Below the pieces are notes generated by a model. The model worked only from the letters and a program-made list of their open reading frames with translations, searched no databases and had not been told where the DNA came from. Of a DNA stretch of 64,000 bases, positions 52,875 through 62,018 are shown piece after piece; within the stretch, counting starts at the first letter, position 1, and the number at the start of each line of letters is the position of its first letter. The DNA lies in contig NZ_DASSAB010000035.1 of the NCBI RefSeq assembly GCF_035685805.1, positions 1 through 64,000 of the forward strand, written 5' to 3'. The stretch is from Dyella_A sp035685805 (GTDB taxonomy: Bacteria > Pseudomonadota > Gammaproteobacteria > Xanthomonadales > Rhodanobacteraceae). The translations under genes and the position numbers were made by a program.

Positions 52875-53642
52875 ATGCGCATCGAGTTTTCCCATTCTGC
52901 CCGCGAAGATGTCCACTGGGACCAGCCGGTGCTGACCATTGGCAGCGCGCAGGACAACGCGCTGGTGCTGGCACCCCACCAGGCGAGTGCCCACCATCTG
53001 AAACTGCTGAGCGATCGGCGCGGATGCCGGCTCGAAGTGCTGCCCGGCGGCAGCCGCATCTATGTCAACGCACGGCCGGTGCGCGAGCGTGCGCTGCTGC
53101 GTCCGGGTGACGTGCTCAGCGTGGGCGACTGCCGCATGCTGCTCAAGACGGACCACTCGCCCGCCGAGCGGCCCCCGCTGCGGGTGCCCGAGAGCAGTCG
53201 GTGCCCCGTAGCCCTGCGCGCGGTCGCCGGTCCGCTCTCCGGTCGGGTATTCGCGTTGCGCGAGCAGCTCGCGCTCGGCCCCGGGGCAGCGGTGCCGCTC
53301 GACCTGCCGCAGGGCGAGAGTGCGGCGTTGCGGCTGTTCTGGCGCGACGGCGAGCTGCGCCTTTGCCAGGAGCGCGAGTCGGCCCGCTATCCGTTGCGGG
53401 TGAACGGCGTCGAGGCCGCCGAGGTGGCACTGCACCCCGGCGACCAACTTGGCTTGGCCACCCACCGCTTCATCGTGGACGCCCCCGGCATGCCGCCGGA
53501 GCCGGAGTTCATTCCGCCAGCTCCTGCGGTCGGGGCGTTGCCGGAGGATTCCGCCGGACCGCGGGGCGAAGTGTGGTGGCTGATCGTCACCGCAGCGGTG
53601 CTCGCTCTGGGCATCGCGCTGGTGCTGCTGGTTCGCCTCTGA
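52875..53642 (+). CDS. FHA domain membrane protein
   Basis: 255 aa. N-terminal FHA domain at 1-90 (PVLTIGSAQDNALVL, ASAHHLKL): the conserved GR is GS but the S..H pair is kept. A second, weaker FHA-like domain spans about 105-210 (VALRAVAGPLSGRVFALREQ, YPLRVNG). A proline-rich linker precedes one C-terminal membrane helix (WWLIVTAAVLALGIALVLLV). Cytoplasmic domain recognising phospho-threonine is expected; no kinase gene is nearby. Confidence 0.75.
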   Translation: MRIEFSHSAREDVHWDQPVLTIGSAQDNALVLAPHQASAHHLKLLSDRRGCRLEVLPGGSRIYVNARPVRERALLRPGDVLSVGDCRMLLKTDHSPAERPPLRVPESSRCPVALRAVAGPLSGRVFALREQLALGPGAAVPLDLPQGESAALRLFWRDGELRLCQERESARYPLRVNGVEAAEVALHPGDQLGLATHRFIVDAPGMPPEPEFIPPAPAVGALPEDSAGPRGEVWWLIVTAAVLALGIALVLLVRL

Positions 53643-53728
53643 CGCAGCCTGTACGCATTGACCGTGCATTGTTGCGGCGCGCCATAATGCGGAACATCTC
53701 CAGCGGTCATTACAGCGAGGCCAGGCCA

Positions 53729-54814
53729 GTGAGCAGGGTGTGGAATTTCAGTGCGGGACCGGCAGCCATGCCGCAGGCGGTGCTCGAGCGGGCGCAGCGC
53801 GAGATGCTCGATTGGCGGGGCTCCGGCTCCTCGGTGATGGAGCAGTCGCATCGCGGCAAGCGGTTCATCGCGATGGCGGCACAGGCAGAGACCGATCTGC
53901 GGGCGCTGATGGGCATTCCCGCCAGTCATGCCGTGCTGTTCCTGCAGGGCGGCGCCACCCAGCACTTTGCGCAGATACCGATGAATCTCGCCGGCCCCGA
54001 TGACCGCGCCGACTACGTGGTCACCGGCCACTGGGGTGAAAAGGCGGTGCGCGAGGCGGCGCCGTACGTGCGTGTCCAGATCGCCGCCAGCAGCGGAGCG
54101 GACAAATTCCGCTCCTTGCCCCCGCGCGAAGGTTGGACGCTTGATCCGTCGGCGGCCTACGTGCACTACACGCCGAACGAAACGATCGGCGGCGTCGAGT
54201 TCCCGGATGTGCCCGAGGTGGGCGACGTGCCGCTGGTTGCGGACATGTCCTCGAACATCCTCTCGGCGCCGATCGACGTCGCCCGCTTCGGCGTGATCTA
54301 TGCCGGCGCGCAGAAGAACATCGGGCCGTCGGGCCTGGTGGTGATGATCATCCGGCGCGACCTGCTCGACCGGCCGCGCCGGCCAATCGCGAGCGTGCTG
54401 AGGTACGCGGAGCAGGCGGCGCACGATTCGATGCTCAACACCCCCAACACATGGGGCTGGTACATGGCTGGCCTGACCTTCCAGTGGCTGAGGGAGCAGG
54501 GCGGCCTGACGGCGATGGCCGAGCGCAATCGCGCCAAGTCCGAGCTGCTGTACCGCGCCATCGACCAGTCCGGCGGCTTCTATACCAATCCGGTGCAGCC
54601 GCTGGCGCGCTCGCGCATGAACGTGCCGTTCTGGCTGCGCGACAGCGCGCTGGACGCGCTGTTTCTGGAGGAGTCCGAGGCCGCGGGCCTGTTCGCCCTC
54701 AAGGGTCACAAGGCGGTCGGCGGCATGCGTGCATCGCTGTACAACGCGGTGCCGCTGGAGGCGGTGGAGGCGCTGGTGTCGTTCATGTGGGACTTCGCTC
54801 ATCGTCACGGATGA
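53729..54814 (+). CDS. serC: Phosphoserine aminotransferase
   Basis: PLP enzyme of serine (and pyridoxal) synthesis, exchanging 3-phosphohydroxypyruvate and phosphoserine. N-terminus RVWNFSAGPAAMPQAVLERA, PLP lysine in YAGAQKNIGPSG (about 198), and the C-terminal GHKAVGGMRASLYNA. GTG 53729 gives 361 aa, the family norm; AGCGAGG precedes it. Heads the serC-pheA-aroA group common in proteobacteria. Confidence 0.96.
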   Translation: MSRVWNFSAGPAAMPQAVLERAQREMLDWRGSGSSVMEQSHRGKRFIAMAAQAETDLRALMGIPASHAVLFLQGGATQHFAQIPMNLAGPDDRADYVVTGHWGEKAVREAAPYVRVQIAASSGADKFRSLPPREGWTLDPSAAYVHYTPNETIGGVEFPDVPEVGDVPLVADMSSNILSAPIDVARFGVIYAGAQKNIGPSGLVVMIIRRDLLDRPRRPIASVLRYAEQAAHDSMLNTPNTWGWYMAGLTFQWLREQGGLTAMAERNRAKSELLYRAIDQSGGFYTNPVQPLARSRMNVPFWLRDSALDALFLEESEAAGLFALKGHKAVGGMRASLYNAVPLEAVEALVSFMWDFAHRHG

Positions 54815-54895
54815 AACCATGAGCGCAATGCCTCGCCCATTCGGGCACTATGTCGCTCCACGTTTGGCCGTCTATCCATCCAGGCTCATCTTGCA

Positions 54896-55984
54896 ATGTC
54901 CGACACCAGCAATTCGCTGAGCGAGGTGCGCGAGCGCATCGACAGCATCGACCGACAGATCCAGGAGTTGATCGCCGAACGCGCCATGCGCGCGCGGGAA
55001 GTGGCGCGGGTAAAGGGCGAGGGTCTGTCCGCCATCGACTACTACCGCCCCGAGCGGGAGGCGCACGTGCTGCGAATGGTGGTCGATCGAAACAAGGGGC
55101 CGCTGTCCGATGCGGAGATGGTGCGACTGTTCCGCGAGATCATGTCCTCGTGCCTGGCCCAGGAAGATCCCCTGAAGATCGGCTTTCTCGGTCCCGAGGG
55201 CACCTTCAGCGAACAGGCCGTGCACAAGCATTTCGGCCACGCCGCCTATGGTCTGCCGCTGGGCAGCATCGAAGAGGTATTCCAGGAAGTGGCCGCAGGC
55301 CATGCCGATTTCGGCGTGGTGCCGGTGGAAAATTCGGGGCAGGGAATGATCCAGGTCACGCTGGACATGTTCCTTACCTCCGACGCGACCATCTGCGGCG
55401 AGGTGGAACTGCGCGTGCACCAATGCCTGCACGCGCTGTCGGGCGAATTGTCCGGCGTGCGCCGGGTCTACGCACACGCGCAGTCGCTGCAGCAGTGCAA
55501 GACCTGGCTCAGGCTGAACCTGCCGGAGGCGGAGTGCACGGCGGTCAGCAGCAACGCCGAAGCCGCGCGGCTGGCACGACATGACGACACCGCTGCCGCC
55601 ATCGCCGGCGAGACCGCAGGCAAGATCTACGGGCTCAAGACGGTGGCCACGGCGATCGAGGATCGCGCCGACAACACCACGCGGTTCCTGGTGATCGGCC
55701 GCTCGCTGTTTCCGCCCTCCGGCAACGATCGCACTTCGCTGCTGGTGACGGTCAACGACAAGCCGGGTGCTCTCTACGACGTGCTCAGCCCGTTTGCCAG
55801 GCATGGGGTGAGCCTCAACCGCATCGAGTCGCGGCCCGCGCACACCGGCAAGTGGCAGTACGCGTTTTTCATCGACGTGTCCGGGCACATCCACGAGGGC
55901 CACCTCAAGGACGCGGTGGACGCGATCCAGTCCACCGTGGCGAGCCTGCGCGTGCTGGGTTCCTATCCGGTGGCGCTGCCGTGA
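54896..55984 (+). CDS. pheA: Bifunctional chorismate mutase/prephenate dehydratase
   Basis: First two steps from chorismate to phenylalanine. Chorismate mutase domain 1-90 (LSEVRERIDSIDRQIQELIA), dehydratase domain about 95-275 (GFLGPEGTFSEQAVHKHFG, GVVPVENSGQGMI, DNTTRFLVIG) and ACT domain to 362 with the Phe-binding motifs PGALYDVLSPF and LNRIESRPAHTGKW. Feedback inhibition by phenylalanine is therefore expected. Stop overlaps aroA GTG by 4 nt. Confidence 0.96.
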   Translation: MSDTSNSLSEVRERIDSIDRQIQELIAERAMRAREVARVKGEGLSAIDYYRPEREAHVLRMVVDRNKGPLSDAEMVRLFREIMSSCLAQEDPLKIGFLGPEGTFSEQAVHKHFGHAAYGLPLGSIEEVFQEVAAGHADFGVVPVENSGQGMIQVTLDMFLTSDATICGEVELRVHQCLHALSGELSGVRRVYAHAQSLQQCKTWLRLNLPEAECTAVSSNAEAARLARHDDTAAAIAGETAGKIYGLKTVATAIEDRADNTTRFLVIGRSLFPPSGNDRTSLLVTVNDKPGALYDVLSPFARHGVSLNRIESRPAHTGKWQYAFFIDVSGHIHEGHLKDAVDAIQSTVASLRVLGSYPVALP

Positions 55985-57294
55985 CCGGTGCGTCGCTCGA
56001 CTGGCGCAGCAGCGCCAGTGGTCCGTTGCACGGCGTGGTGCCGGTGCCCGGCGACAAGTCTGTGTCGCACCGGGCCATGATGCTGGCCGCGCTGGCCGAG
56101 GGCACGTCCCACATCCATGGCTTTCTGGAAGGCGAGGACACCCGCGCCACGGCGGCGGCCATGCAGCAGTTGGGCGTTCGCATCGACACGGCAGGCGACG
56201 GCACGCGCGTGGTGCACGGGGTCGGCCTGCACGGGCTGCGAGCTTGTGCCGCACCGCTGGACTGCGGCAACGCCGGTACCGGCATGCGCCTGCTCACCGG
56301 TCTGCTGGCGGGGCAGGCGTTCGACAGCACGCTGATCGGCGATGCATCGCTGTCGAAGCGGCCGATGCGGCGGGTCACCGATCCGCTGGAACAGATGGGG
56401 GCACAGATCGCAACGCATGATGGGCTGCCGCCGCTGCACGTGCGGGGCGGGCGGGCGCTGCAGGGCATTCGATACACGCTTCCCGTCGCCAGCGCCCAAG
56501 TGAAGTCGGCGTTGCTGCTCGCCGGCCTCTACGCGCGGGGCGAGACCGAGGTGATCGAGCCGCACCCCACCCGCGACTACACCGAGCGCATGCTGGCCGC
56601 ATTCGGCTGGCCGATCGTCTTTTCGCCCGGCCGGGCGCGCCTTGCCGGTGGGCACGTGCTGCGCGCGACCGATGTCACCGTGCCGGCCGACTTCTCGTCG
56701 GCGGCGTTTTTCCTGGTCGCCGCGTGCATCGTGCCCGGCTCCGAGCTGCTGCTGCCCGCGGTCGGCCTCAATCCTCGCCGCACCGGCCTGCTGACCGCGC
56801 TGCGACTGATGGGGGCGGACATCAGCGTCGAGAACGAGGGCGAAAGTGGCGGTGAGCCGGTGGGCGACCTGCGGGTGCGCTACGCACCACTGCATGGAGT
56901 CGAACTGCCCGAGGCGCTGGTGCCGGACATGATCGACGAGTTCCCGGCCCTGTTCATCGCGGCCGCTGCGGCCGAAGGAACCACGGTGGTACGCGGCGCG
57001 GCCGAGTTGCGCGTGAAGGAGTCCGATCGGCTTGCCAGCATGGCCAGAGGGTTGCGCACGGTTGGCGTGGTGGTAGACGAACAGCCGGACGGGGCGGTGA
57101 TCCGCGGCGGCCGGATCGGCGGCGGCGCGGTCGACAGCCATGGCGATCATCGCATCGCGATGAGCTTCGCCGTCGCGGGGTTGCGGGCGGCGGCGCCGAT
57201 CCGCATCGGCGACTGCGGCAACGTGGCGACGTCGTTTCCGGGCTTCATGATGCTGGCCAACCGCTGCGGCTTCGCGCTGTCGGACGCCGGCTGA
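55981..57294 (+). CDS. aroA: 3-phosphoshikimate 1-carboxyvinyltransferase (EPSP synthase)
   Basis: Shikimate pathway enzyme joining PEP and shikimate-3-phosphate. Motifs: VPVPGDKSVSHRAMMLAALA, CGNAGTGMRLLTGLL, GDASLSKRPMRRV, SAQVKSALLLAGLY, ELRVKESDRLASMA. 437 aa. The pattern is closer to the Bacillus/Agrobacterium-like branch than to E. coli AroA (SAQVK, KRPMRRV, no E. coli-type GNAGTAMRP). GTG 55981 is coupled to the pheA stop. Confidence 0.95.
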   Translation: MTGASLDWRSSASGPLHGVVPVPGDKSVSHRAMMLAALAEGTSHIHGFLEGEDTRATAAAMQQLGVRIDTAGDGTRVVHGVGLHGLRACAAPLDCGNAGTGMRLLTGLLAGQAFDSTLIGDASLSKRPMRRVTDPLEQMGAQIATHDGLPPLHVRGGRALQGIRYTLPVASAQVKSALLLAGLYARGETEVIEPHPTRDYTERMLAAFGWPIVFSPGRARLAGGHVLRATDVTVPADFSSAAFFLVAACIVPGSELLLPAVGLNPRRTGLLTALRLMGADISVENEGESGGEPVGDLRVRYAPLHGVELPEALVPDMIDEFPALFIAAAAAEGTTVVRGAAELRVKESDRLASMARGLRTVGVVVDEQPDGAVIRGGRIGGGAVDSHGDHRIAMSFAVAGLRAAAPIRIGDCGNVATSFPGFMMLANRCGFALSDAG

Positions 57295-57357
57295 CCGATT
57301 CCGTTCGTTGTTGCGCTGCGGTTACGCTGGCGGTTCCGTACCGACCCCGTGGATCTC

Positions 57358-58128
57358 ATGAGCACTCCCGAATTCATCGTGGCCATTCCCGCGCGCTACG
57401 GCTCCACGCGGCTGCCGGCCAAGCCGCTGCGTGAAATCGCCGGGGTGCCGATGGTGGTGCGGGTGGCGCAGCGGGCGCTGCAGGCGGGTGCGTCGCAGGT
57501 GGTCGTCGCCGTCGACGACGCGCGTGTGGCGAATGCACTGGCAGGGCAGGGCGTGGAAATCTGCATGACCCGCAGCGACCACGCCTCCGGCAGCGACCGG
57601 CTGGCCGAGTGTGCTGCCCGCTATGGCTGGGGCGAAGGCGCGATCGTGGTGAACCTGCAGGGCGACGAGCCGTTTGCGCCGGCCGCTGGCATCCGCGAAG
57701 TGGCGCTGGCGCTGGCGCGCGACGACGCGCCCATGGCCACGCTCGCCACCCCGATCACCGAGGCGCACGAGCTGTTCGATCCCAATGTGGTGAAGCTGGT
57801 GCGCGACAGCCGCGGCCGCGCGCTGTACTTCAGCCGTGCCCCCTTGCCGTGGGCACGCGATGCCTTTGCCGCGGACCGCCAGAGCCTGCCGCAGGACGTG
57901 CCGTTCCTGCGCCACATCGGCATCTACGCCTACCGCGCCGGTTTCCTGCACCAGTACGCGGGGCTCGCGCGCACGCCGCTGGAGCAGGCCGAGTCGCTGG
58001 AGCAACTACGCGTGCTCGAGCATGGCCACGCCATCGCCGTGCGGCTGACGCCCGAACCGTTCCCGCCGGGCATCGACACGCAGGCCGATCTGGAGCGCGC
58101 CGAGCAGTGGGCGAGCGACCCGCGGTGA
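57358..58128 (+). CDS. kdsB: CMP-KDO synthetase
   Basis: 3-deoxy-manno-octulosonate cytidylyltransferase for lipopolysaccharide inner core. N-terminal nucleotide-binding PARYGSTRLPAKPL (about 11-24), then VVNLQGDEPF, FLRHIGIYAYRAGFL. 256 aa. The stop overlaps the next gene's GTG. ATG 57358 gives the conserved N-terminus (an upstream in-frame ATG at 57349 is possible). Confidence 0.95.
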   Translation: MSTPEFIVAIPARYGSTRLPAKPLREIAGVPMVVRVAQRALQAGASQVVVAVDDARVANALAGQGVEICMTRSDHASGSDRLAECAARYGWGEGAIVVNLQGDEPFAPAAGIREVALALARDDAPMATLATPITEAHELFDPNVVKLVRDSRGRALYFSRAPLPWARDAFAADRQSLPQDVPFLRHIGIYAYRAGFLHQYAGLARTPLEQAESLEQLRVLEHGHAIAVRLTPEPFPPGIDTQADLERAEQWASDPR

Positions 58129-58592
58129 ACGCGCCCGCACTGCTGATCGTCTGCCTGGGCAACATCTGTCGCTCGCCCGTCGTGGCGGAGGTGTTGCGCA
58201 CGCGGTTCGCTCAGGCAGGTTGTCCGCTGCGGGTCGATTCGTGCGGCACCGGCGACTGGCACGCCGGCAAGCCGGCCGATGCGCGCATGATCGAAGCGGC
58301 GCGCATGGCCGGCTACGACCTGTCGGCGCATCGGGCACGGCAGCTGGAGGTGGGCGACTTCGCCCGGTTCGACGGGGTGCTGGCGATGGACCGCTCGAAT
58401 CTGACCGATTTGGGGGCGCGCTGCCCGGCCCATCTGCGCGAGCGCGTGGGGCTTTTCCTGTCCGCCGCCGGGCTCGATGACCTGGCCGAAGTGCCGGATC
58501 CATACCATGGCGACGCGGGTGATTTCCGCCACGTTATCGCGCTCGCCGAGCGCGGAGCGCAGGGCCTGCTCGGTCGTTACCGGCGCGCCTGA
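58125..58592 (+). CDS. Low molecular weight protein-tyrosine phosphatase
   Basis: 155 aa. P-loop VCLGNICRSP (C-x5-R-S) at about residues 9-18, and the catalytic Asp in VPDPYHGDAGDF (about 126). May dephosphorylate tyrosine kinases (BY-kinases) of polysaccharide export in other bacteria; none is in the window. GTG start overlaps the kdsB stop, so it is in the same operon. Confidence 0.9.
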   Translation: MNAPALLIVCLGNICRSPVVAEVLRTRFAQAGCPLRVDSCGTGDWHAGKPADARMIEAARMAGYDLSAHRARQLEVGDFARFDGVLAMDRSNLTDLGARCPAHLRERVGLFLSAAGLDDLAEVPDPYHGDAGDFRHVIALAERGAQGLLGRYRRA

Positions 58593-58643
58593 ACGCGACG
58601 TCAGCGCGCGCTCGGCGGCCACGGATGTCCTGGGCACCCGCGA

Positions 58644-58649
58644 TACAAT
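58644..58649 (+). promoter_or_regulatory. -10 element of uvrC, likely leaderless transcript
   Basis: TACAAT ends 7 nt before the uvrC ATG (58657), so the transcript would begin at or within 1-2 nt of the start codon, the same layout as roxA. Confidence 0.45.
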
Positions 58650-58656
58650 TGCCGCC

Positions 58657-60483
58657 ATGTCTCCTGCGCACGCACCCGCCTTCGATGGCAAATCCTTCGT
58701 TCGAACGCTGTCCACGTCGCCGGGTGTGTACCGCTATTTCGATGTGGACGACGAACTGCTCTACGTGGGCAAGGCCGGCAACCTCAAGAAGCGGGTCGGC
58801 AGCTACTTCCTGAAGCCGCGGATGGAGCCGCGTATCGCGGCGATGGTCTCGCAGATCGCGCGGGTGGAAACCACGCTCACGCGTACCGAAGGCGAGGCGT
58901 TGCTGCTCGAGTCGCAGCTGATCAAGTCGCTGAAGCCGCGTTACAACATCCTGCTTCGCGACGACAAGAGCTATCCCTACATCTACATGTCCGGCGGCGA
59001 GGATTACCCGCGCCTGGCCTTTCATCGCGGCGCGCGCAACCTGCGTGGGCGGTTCTTCGGGCCATATCCGAGCACCTATGCCGTGCGCGAGAGCCTCAAC
59101 CTGATGCAGAAGCTGTTCAAGGTCCGCCAGTGCGAGGACAGCTATTTCCGCAACCGCTCGCGGCCGTGCCTGCAGCACCAGATCGGTCGCTGCACCGCCC
59201 CATGCGTCGGACTGATCGGCGTGGACGACTACCGGGTCGACGTGCGCCACGCCGAGATGTTCCTGGAAGGCCGCAGCAGCGCCGTCATCGACGAGCTTGC
59301 CGCCTCGATGGAGCAGGCCGCCACGCGGCTGGATTTCGAGCGCGCCGCGACGCTGCGCGACCAGGTGGCGGCGCTGCGCCGGCTGCAGGCGCAGCACCAC
59401 GTGCAGGGCGCCAGTGCCGACATGGACGTGATCGCCTGCCGGATCGAGTCGGGCATGGCCTGCGTGAGCGTGCTGTTCTTTCGCGATGGCATCAGCCTGG
59501 GCACGCGCGATTTCTTCCCGCGCCTGCCGTTCGAGGCCGAGCCGGCCGACGTGCTGGCCCAGTTCGTGGCGCAGTACTACCTGGACCGACCCGTGCCGCG
59601 CGAGCTGATCCTGGGTGAAACCATGGCCGACGAGGCCATCCTGGCGGAGTTGCTGGCACAGCAATCCGGGCACGCGGTAGAGATCAAGACCCGGGTGCGC
59701 GGCGAGCGGGCCCAGTTCCTGCAGATGGCCGAGCGCAACGCGCAGGCCTCGCTGACCCAGCGACTGGCCAGCCGGCAGACGCTCGGCGCGCGCTTCGACG
59801 ACCTGCAGAAGCTGCTCGGGTTGGCCGAGTCGCCCAAGCGCATCGAGTGCTTCGACATCAGCCACACCGGTGGCGAACTGACCGTGGCGTCGTGCGTGGT
59901 GTTCGGGCCGGAAGGCCCGGACAAGTCGCATTACCGGCGCTTCAACATCACCGGCATCACGCCGGGCGACGACTATGCGGCCATGCATCAGGCGCTCACG
60001 CGGCGCTTCCGCAAGCTGGCCGACGGCGAGGGCGCGCGGCCGGACATCCTGCTCATCGACGGCGGCGCCGGGCAGGTGAAACAGGCGCTTGACGTCCTCG
60101 GCGAGCTGGGCGTCGGCGGCATCGCGGTGGTCGGCGTGGCCAAGGGGCCAGGGCGCCGCGCGGGCGAAGAGACCCTGGTGCTGGCCGGGCTTGGCCAGGA
60201 GATCCATCCCGGCTCGTCGTCACCCGCACTGCACCTGGTCGCGGCGGTACGCGACGAAGCGCATCGCTTTGCCATCAGCGGACACCGCAAGCGTCGCGAA
60301 AAGGCGCGCGAGCGCAGCGTCCTCGAAGACGTGCCCGGCATCGGTGCACGCCGTCGCACCGCATTGCTCAAGGCGTTCGGCGGCCTGGCCGGCGTGGAGG
60401 GCGCCGGGGTGGAAGAGCTGATGACCATCAAGGGTATCGATCGGGGCCTCGCCGAGCGCATCTATGCCGCGCTGCATCCCTGA
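58657..60483 (+). CDS. uvrC: Excinuclease ABC subunit C
   Basis: Dual nuclease of nucleotide excision repair. GIY-YIG domain at about 15-95 (GVYRYFDVDDELLYVGKAGN), UVR motif at about 205-240, RNase H-like domain with RIECFDISHTGGELTVAS and LLIDGGAGQV, and C-terminal HhH pair (EDVPGIGARRRTALLKAFGG). 608 aa, as in E. coli (610). It precedes pgsA as in many gammaproteobacteria. Confidence 0.96.
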   Translation: MSPAHAPAFDGKSFVRTLSTSPGVYRYFDVDDELLYVGKAGNLKKRVGSYFLKPRMEPRIAAMVSQIARVETTLTRTEGEALLLESQLIKSLKPRYNILLRDDKSYPYIYMSGGEDYPRLAFHRGARNLRGRFFGPYPSTYAVRESLNLMQKLFKVRQCEDSYFRNRSRPCLQHQIGRCTAPCVGLIGVDDYRVDVRHAEMFLEGRSSAVIDELAASMEQAATRLDFERAATLRDQVAALRRLQAQHHVQGASADMDVIACRIESGMACVSVLFFRDGISLGTRDFFPRLPFEAEPADVLAQFVAQYYLDRPVPRELILGETMADEAILAELLAQQSGHAVEIKTRVRGERAQFLQMAERNAQASLTQRLASRQTLGARFDDLQKLLGLAESPKRIECFDISHTGGELTVASCVVFGPEGPDKSHYRRFNITGITPGDDYAAMHQALTRRFRKLADGEGARPDILLIDGGAGQVKQALDVLGELGVGGIAVVGVAKGPGRRAGEETLVLAGLGQEIHPGSSSPALHLVAAVRDEAHRFAISGHRKRREKARERSVLEDVPGIGARRRTALLKAFGGLAGVEGAGVEELMTIKGIDRGLAERIYAALHP

Positions 60484-60561
60484 GTCCGTCGCCATTGGCG
60501 TGGCGCTCACCGTGCGGCGTGCGACACTTCCGGCCTGAGCTACCCGAGGATCCGACCCGTC

Positions 60562-61203
60562 ATGCGCATCAACCTGCCGACCTGGCTCACCCTGTTCCGC
60601 GTGGCGCTGTTGCCGGTGATGGTGGCGGCCTTCTACCTGCCGTTCCGGGGGCACAACGTGCTGGCGGCACTGGTGTTCCTGCTGGCTGCGGTCACCGACT
60701 GGCTCGATGGCTACCTGGCCCGACGCATGAAACTCACCTCGGCTTTCGGTGCCTTCCTGGATCCGGTCGCCGACAAGCTGATGGTGGCGGTAACGCTGTT
60801 CATGCTGGTGGAGTCGCACCATCGCGTGCTGCAGTCCCACTACGGCCCCACGCTGCCGCAGAACGACTGGTTCGGGGTGGTGATGGCAGTGACTGCCGCG
60901 ATCATCGTGGGGCGCGAGATCAGCATCTCCGCGCTGCGCGAGTGGATGGCCGAAATCGGCATGCGCGCGGCAGTCAAAGTGGCCTTCATCGGCAAGCTCA
61001 AGACGGTCATGCAGATGGTCGCGCTGACCGTGCTGATCGTGCAGCACGACGCCGAGACGCTGCGCCTGTACCACGTCGGCGAGGTGTTGCTGGTGGTTGC
61101 CGGCGTGCTGACCATCTGGTCCGGGCTTTACTACGTGCGCGCTGCCTGGCCGGCGCTGCGCGGCGACATGGATCGCCCGGTGCAGCCGGGCGGTGATTCC
61201 TGA
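60562..61203 (+). CDS. pgsA: CDP-diacylglycerol-glycerol-3-phosphate 3-phosphatidyltransferase
   Basis: Membrane enzyme of phosphatidylglycerol synthesis. The CDP-alcohol phosphotransferase signature DG(x)2AR(x)8G(x)3D(x)3D is complete: DGYLARRMKLTSAFGAFLDP then VAD at about 49-74. 213 aa with four or five membrane helices. 78 bp after uvrC; the tRNA cluster follows with its own promoter. Confidence 0.95.
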   Translation: MRINLPTWLTLFRVALLPVMVAAFYLPFRGHNVLAALVFLLAAVTDWLDGYLARRMKLTSAFGAFLDPVADKLMVAVTLFMLVESHHRVLQSHYGPTLPQNDWFGVVMAVTAAIIVGREISISALREWMAEIGMRAAVKVAFIGKLKTVMQMVALTVLIVQHDAETLRLYHVGEVLLVVAGVLTIWSGLYYVRAAWPALRGDMDRPVQPGGDS

Positions 61204-61213
61204 GCCGGAGGGG

Positions 61214-61241
61214 TTGACGCATGGAGATCAGCCGCTAGAAT
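61214..61241 (+). promoter_or_regulatory. Promoter of the tRNA-Gly/Gly/Cys cluster
   Basis: TTGACG (61214-61219) and TAGAAT (61236-61241), 16-bp spacer. The start would be near 61248, a few bases before tRNA-Gly, and GC-rich (GCGCG) bases follow the -10 as in stringently controlled promoters. Confidence 0.7.
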
Positions 61242-61254
61242 GCGCGACTCCGAT

Positions 61255-61330
<76 letters not shown>

Positions 61331-61487
61331 GATTCATCTCTTCAAAGCCCTGGACCTGGTCCGGGGCTTTGTCGTTCTGGGCGCAGGGCGGTTGCCGCGC
61401 GTGGCAACCATGGTTCGCGCTATCGGAACGTGGATGCACCGGGCCCTTCCCAATTGCCATCCTTCTGCTATCATTTCGGGCTCAGAC

Positions 61488-61563
<76 letters not shown>

Positions 61564-61611
61564 GTTTTTGGCAAAGCCTCGGTAGCCCGGGGTTTTGTTT
61601 TTTTGAACGAT

Positions 61612-61685
61612 GGCCTGGTGGCAGAGTGGTCATGCAGCGGCCTGCAAAGCCGCGTACGCCGGTTCGATTCCGACCCAGGCCTCCA
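61612..61685 (+). tRNA. tRNA-Cys (GCA)
   Basis: 74 nt with CCA. Acceptor GGCCTGG/CCAGGCC; anticodon loop CCTGCAAAG gives GCA; T-loop GTTCGATTC. A terminator follows 31 bp downstream. Confidence 0.97.
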
Positions 61686-61715
61686 TCGCAGCACGAAGCT
61701 CTCAAGAGCTTTCCC

Positions 61716-61739
61716 AAAGCCCGCGCAAGCGGGCTTTTT
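61716..61739 (+). terminator. Terminator after tRNA-Cys
   Basis: AAAGCCCGC and GCGGGCTTT around GCAA, then further T. Ends the Gly-Gly-Cys transcript. Confidence 0.85.
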
Positions 61740-61871
61740 GTTGCGCGGAAAACCCGCCTTGGACGTGCGTGCGGACTGCTTGGGCAGCGGCCGCCAGGCA
61801 CGGCCTGCGTGCTACGATTTCGGCGCTGCGGACAGCCTTGATGCAACTGGGCAAGGCTCCGCACGCATCCT

Positions 61872-61958
61872 GCCCGGATGGCGAAACTGGTAGACGCAAG
61901 GGACTTAAAATCCCTCACCCTCACGGGTATCCCGGTTCGATCCCGGGTCCGGGCACCA
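61872..61958 (+). tRNA. tRNA-Leu (UAA)
   Basis: 87 nt with CCA and a long variable arm (class II tRNA). Acceptor GCCCGGA/TCCGGGC; anticodon loop CTTAAAA gives TAA. A TACGAT box at 61813-61818 may be its -10. Confidence 0.97.
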
Positions 61959-62018
61959 TCATCGCTCTGTGCGGACCCCTGCAATAGCGCATGACCGTCC
62001 GGCGCGCCTTGTGCCAAC

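Noticed and set aside
55981..57294. Special significance of the EPSP synthase type
   Set aside because: The gene is an ordinary chromosomal aroA in its usual operon, with the normal Gly in GNAGTG. Branch assignment needs a tree.
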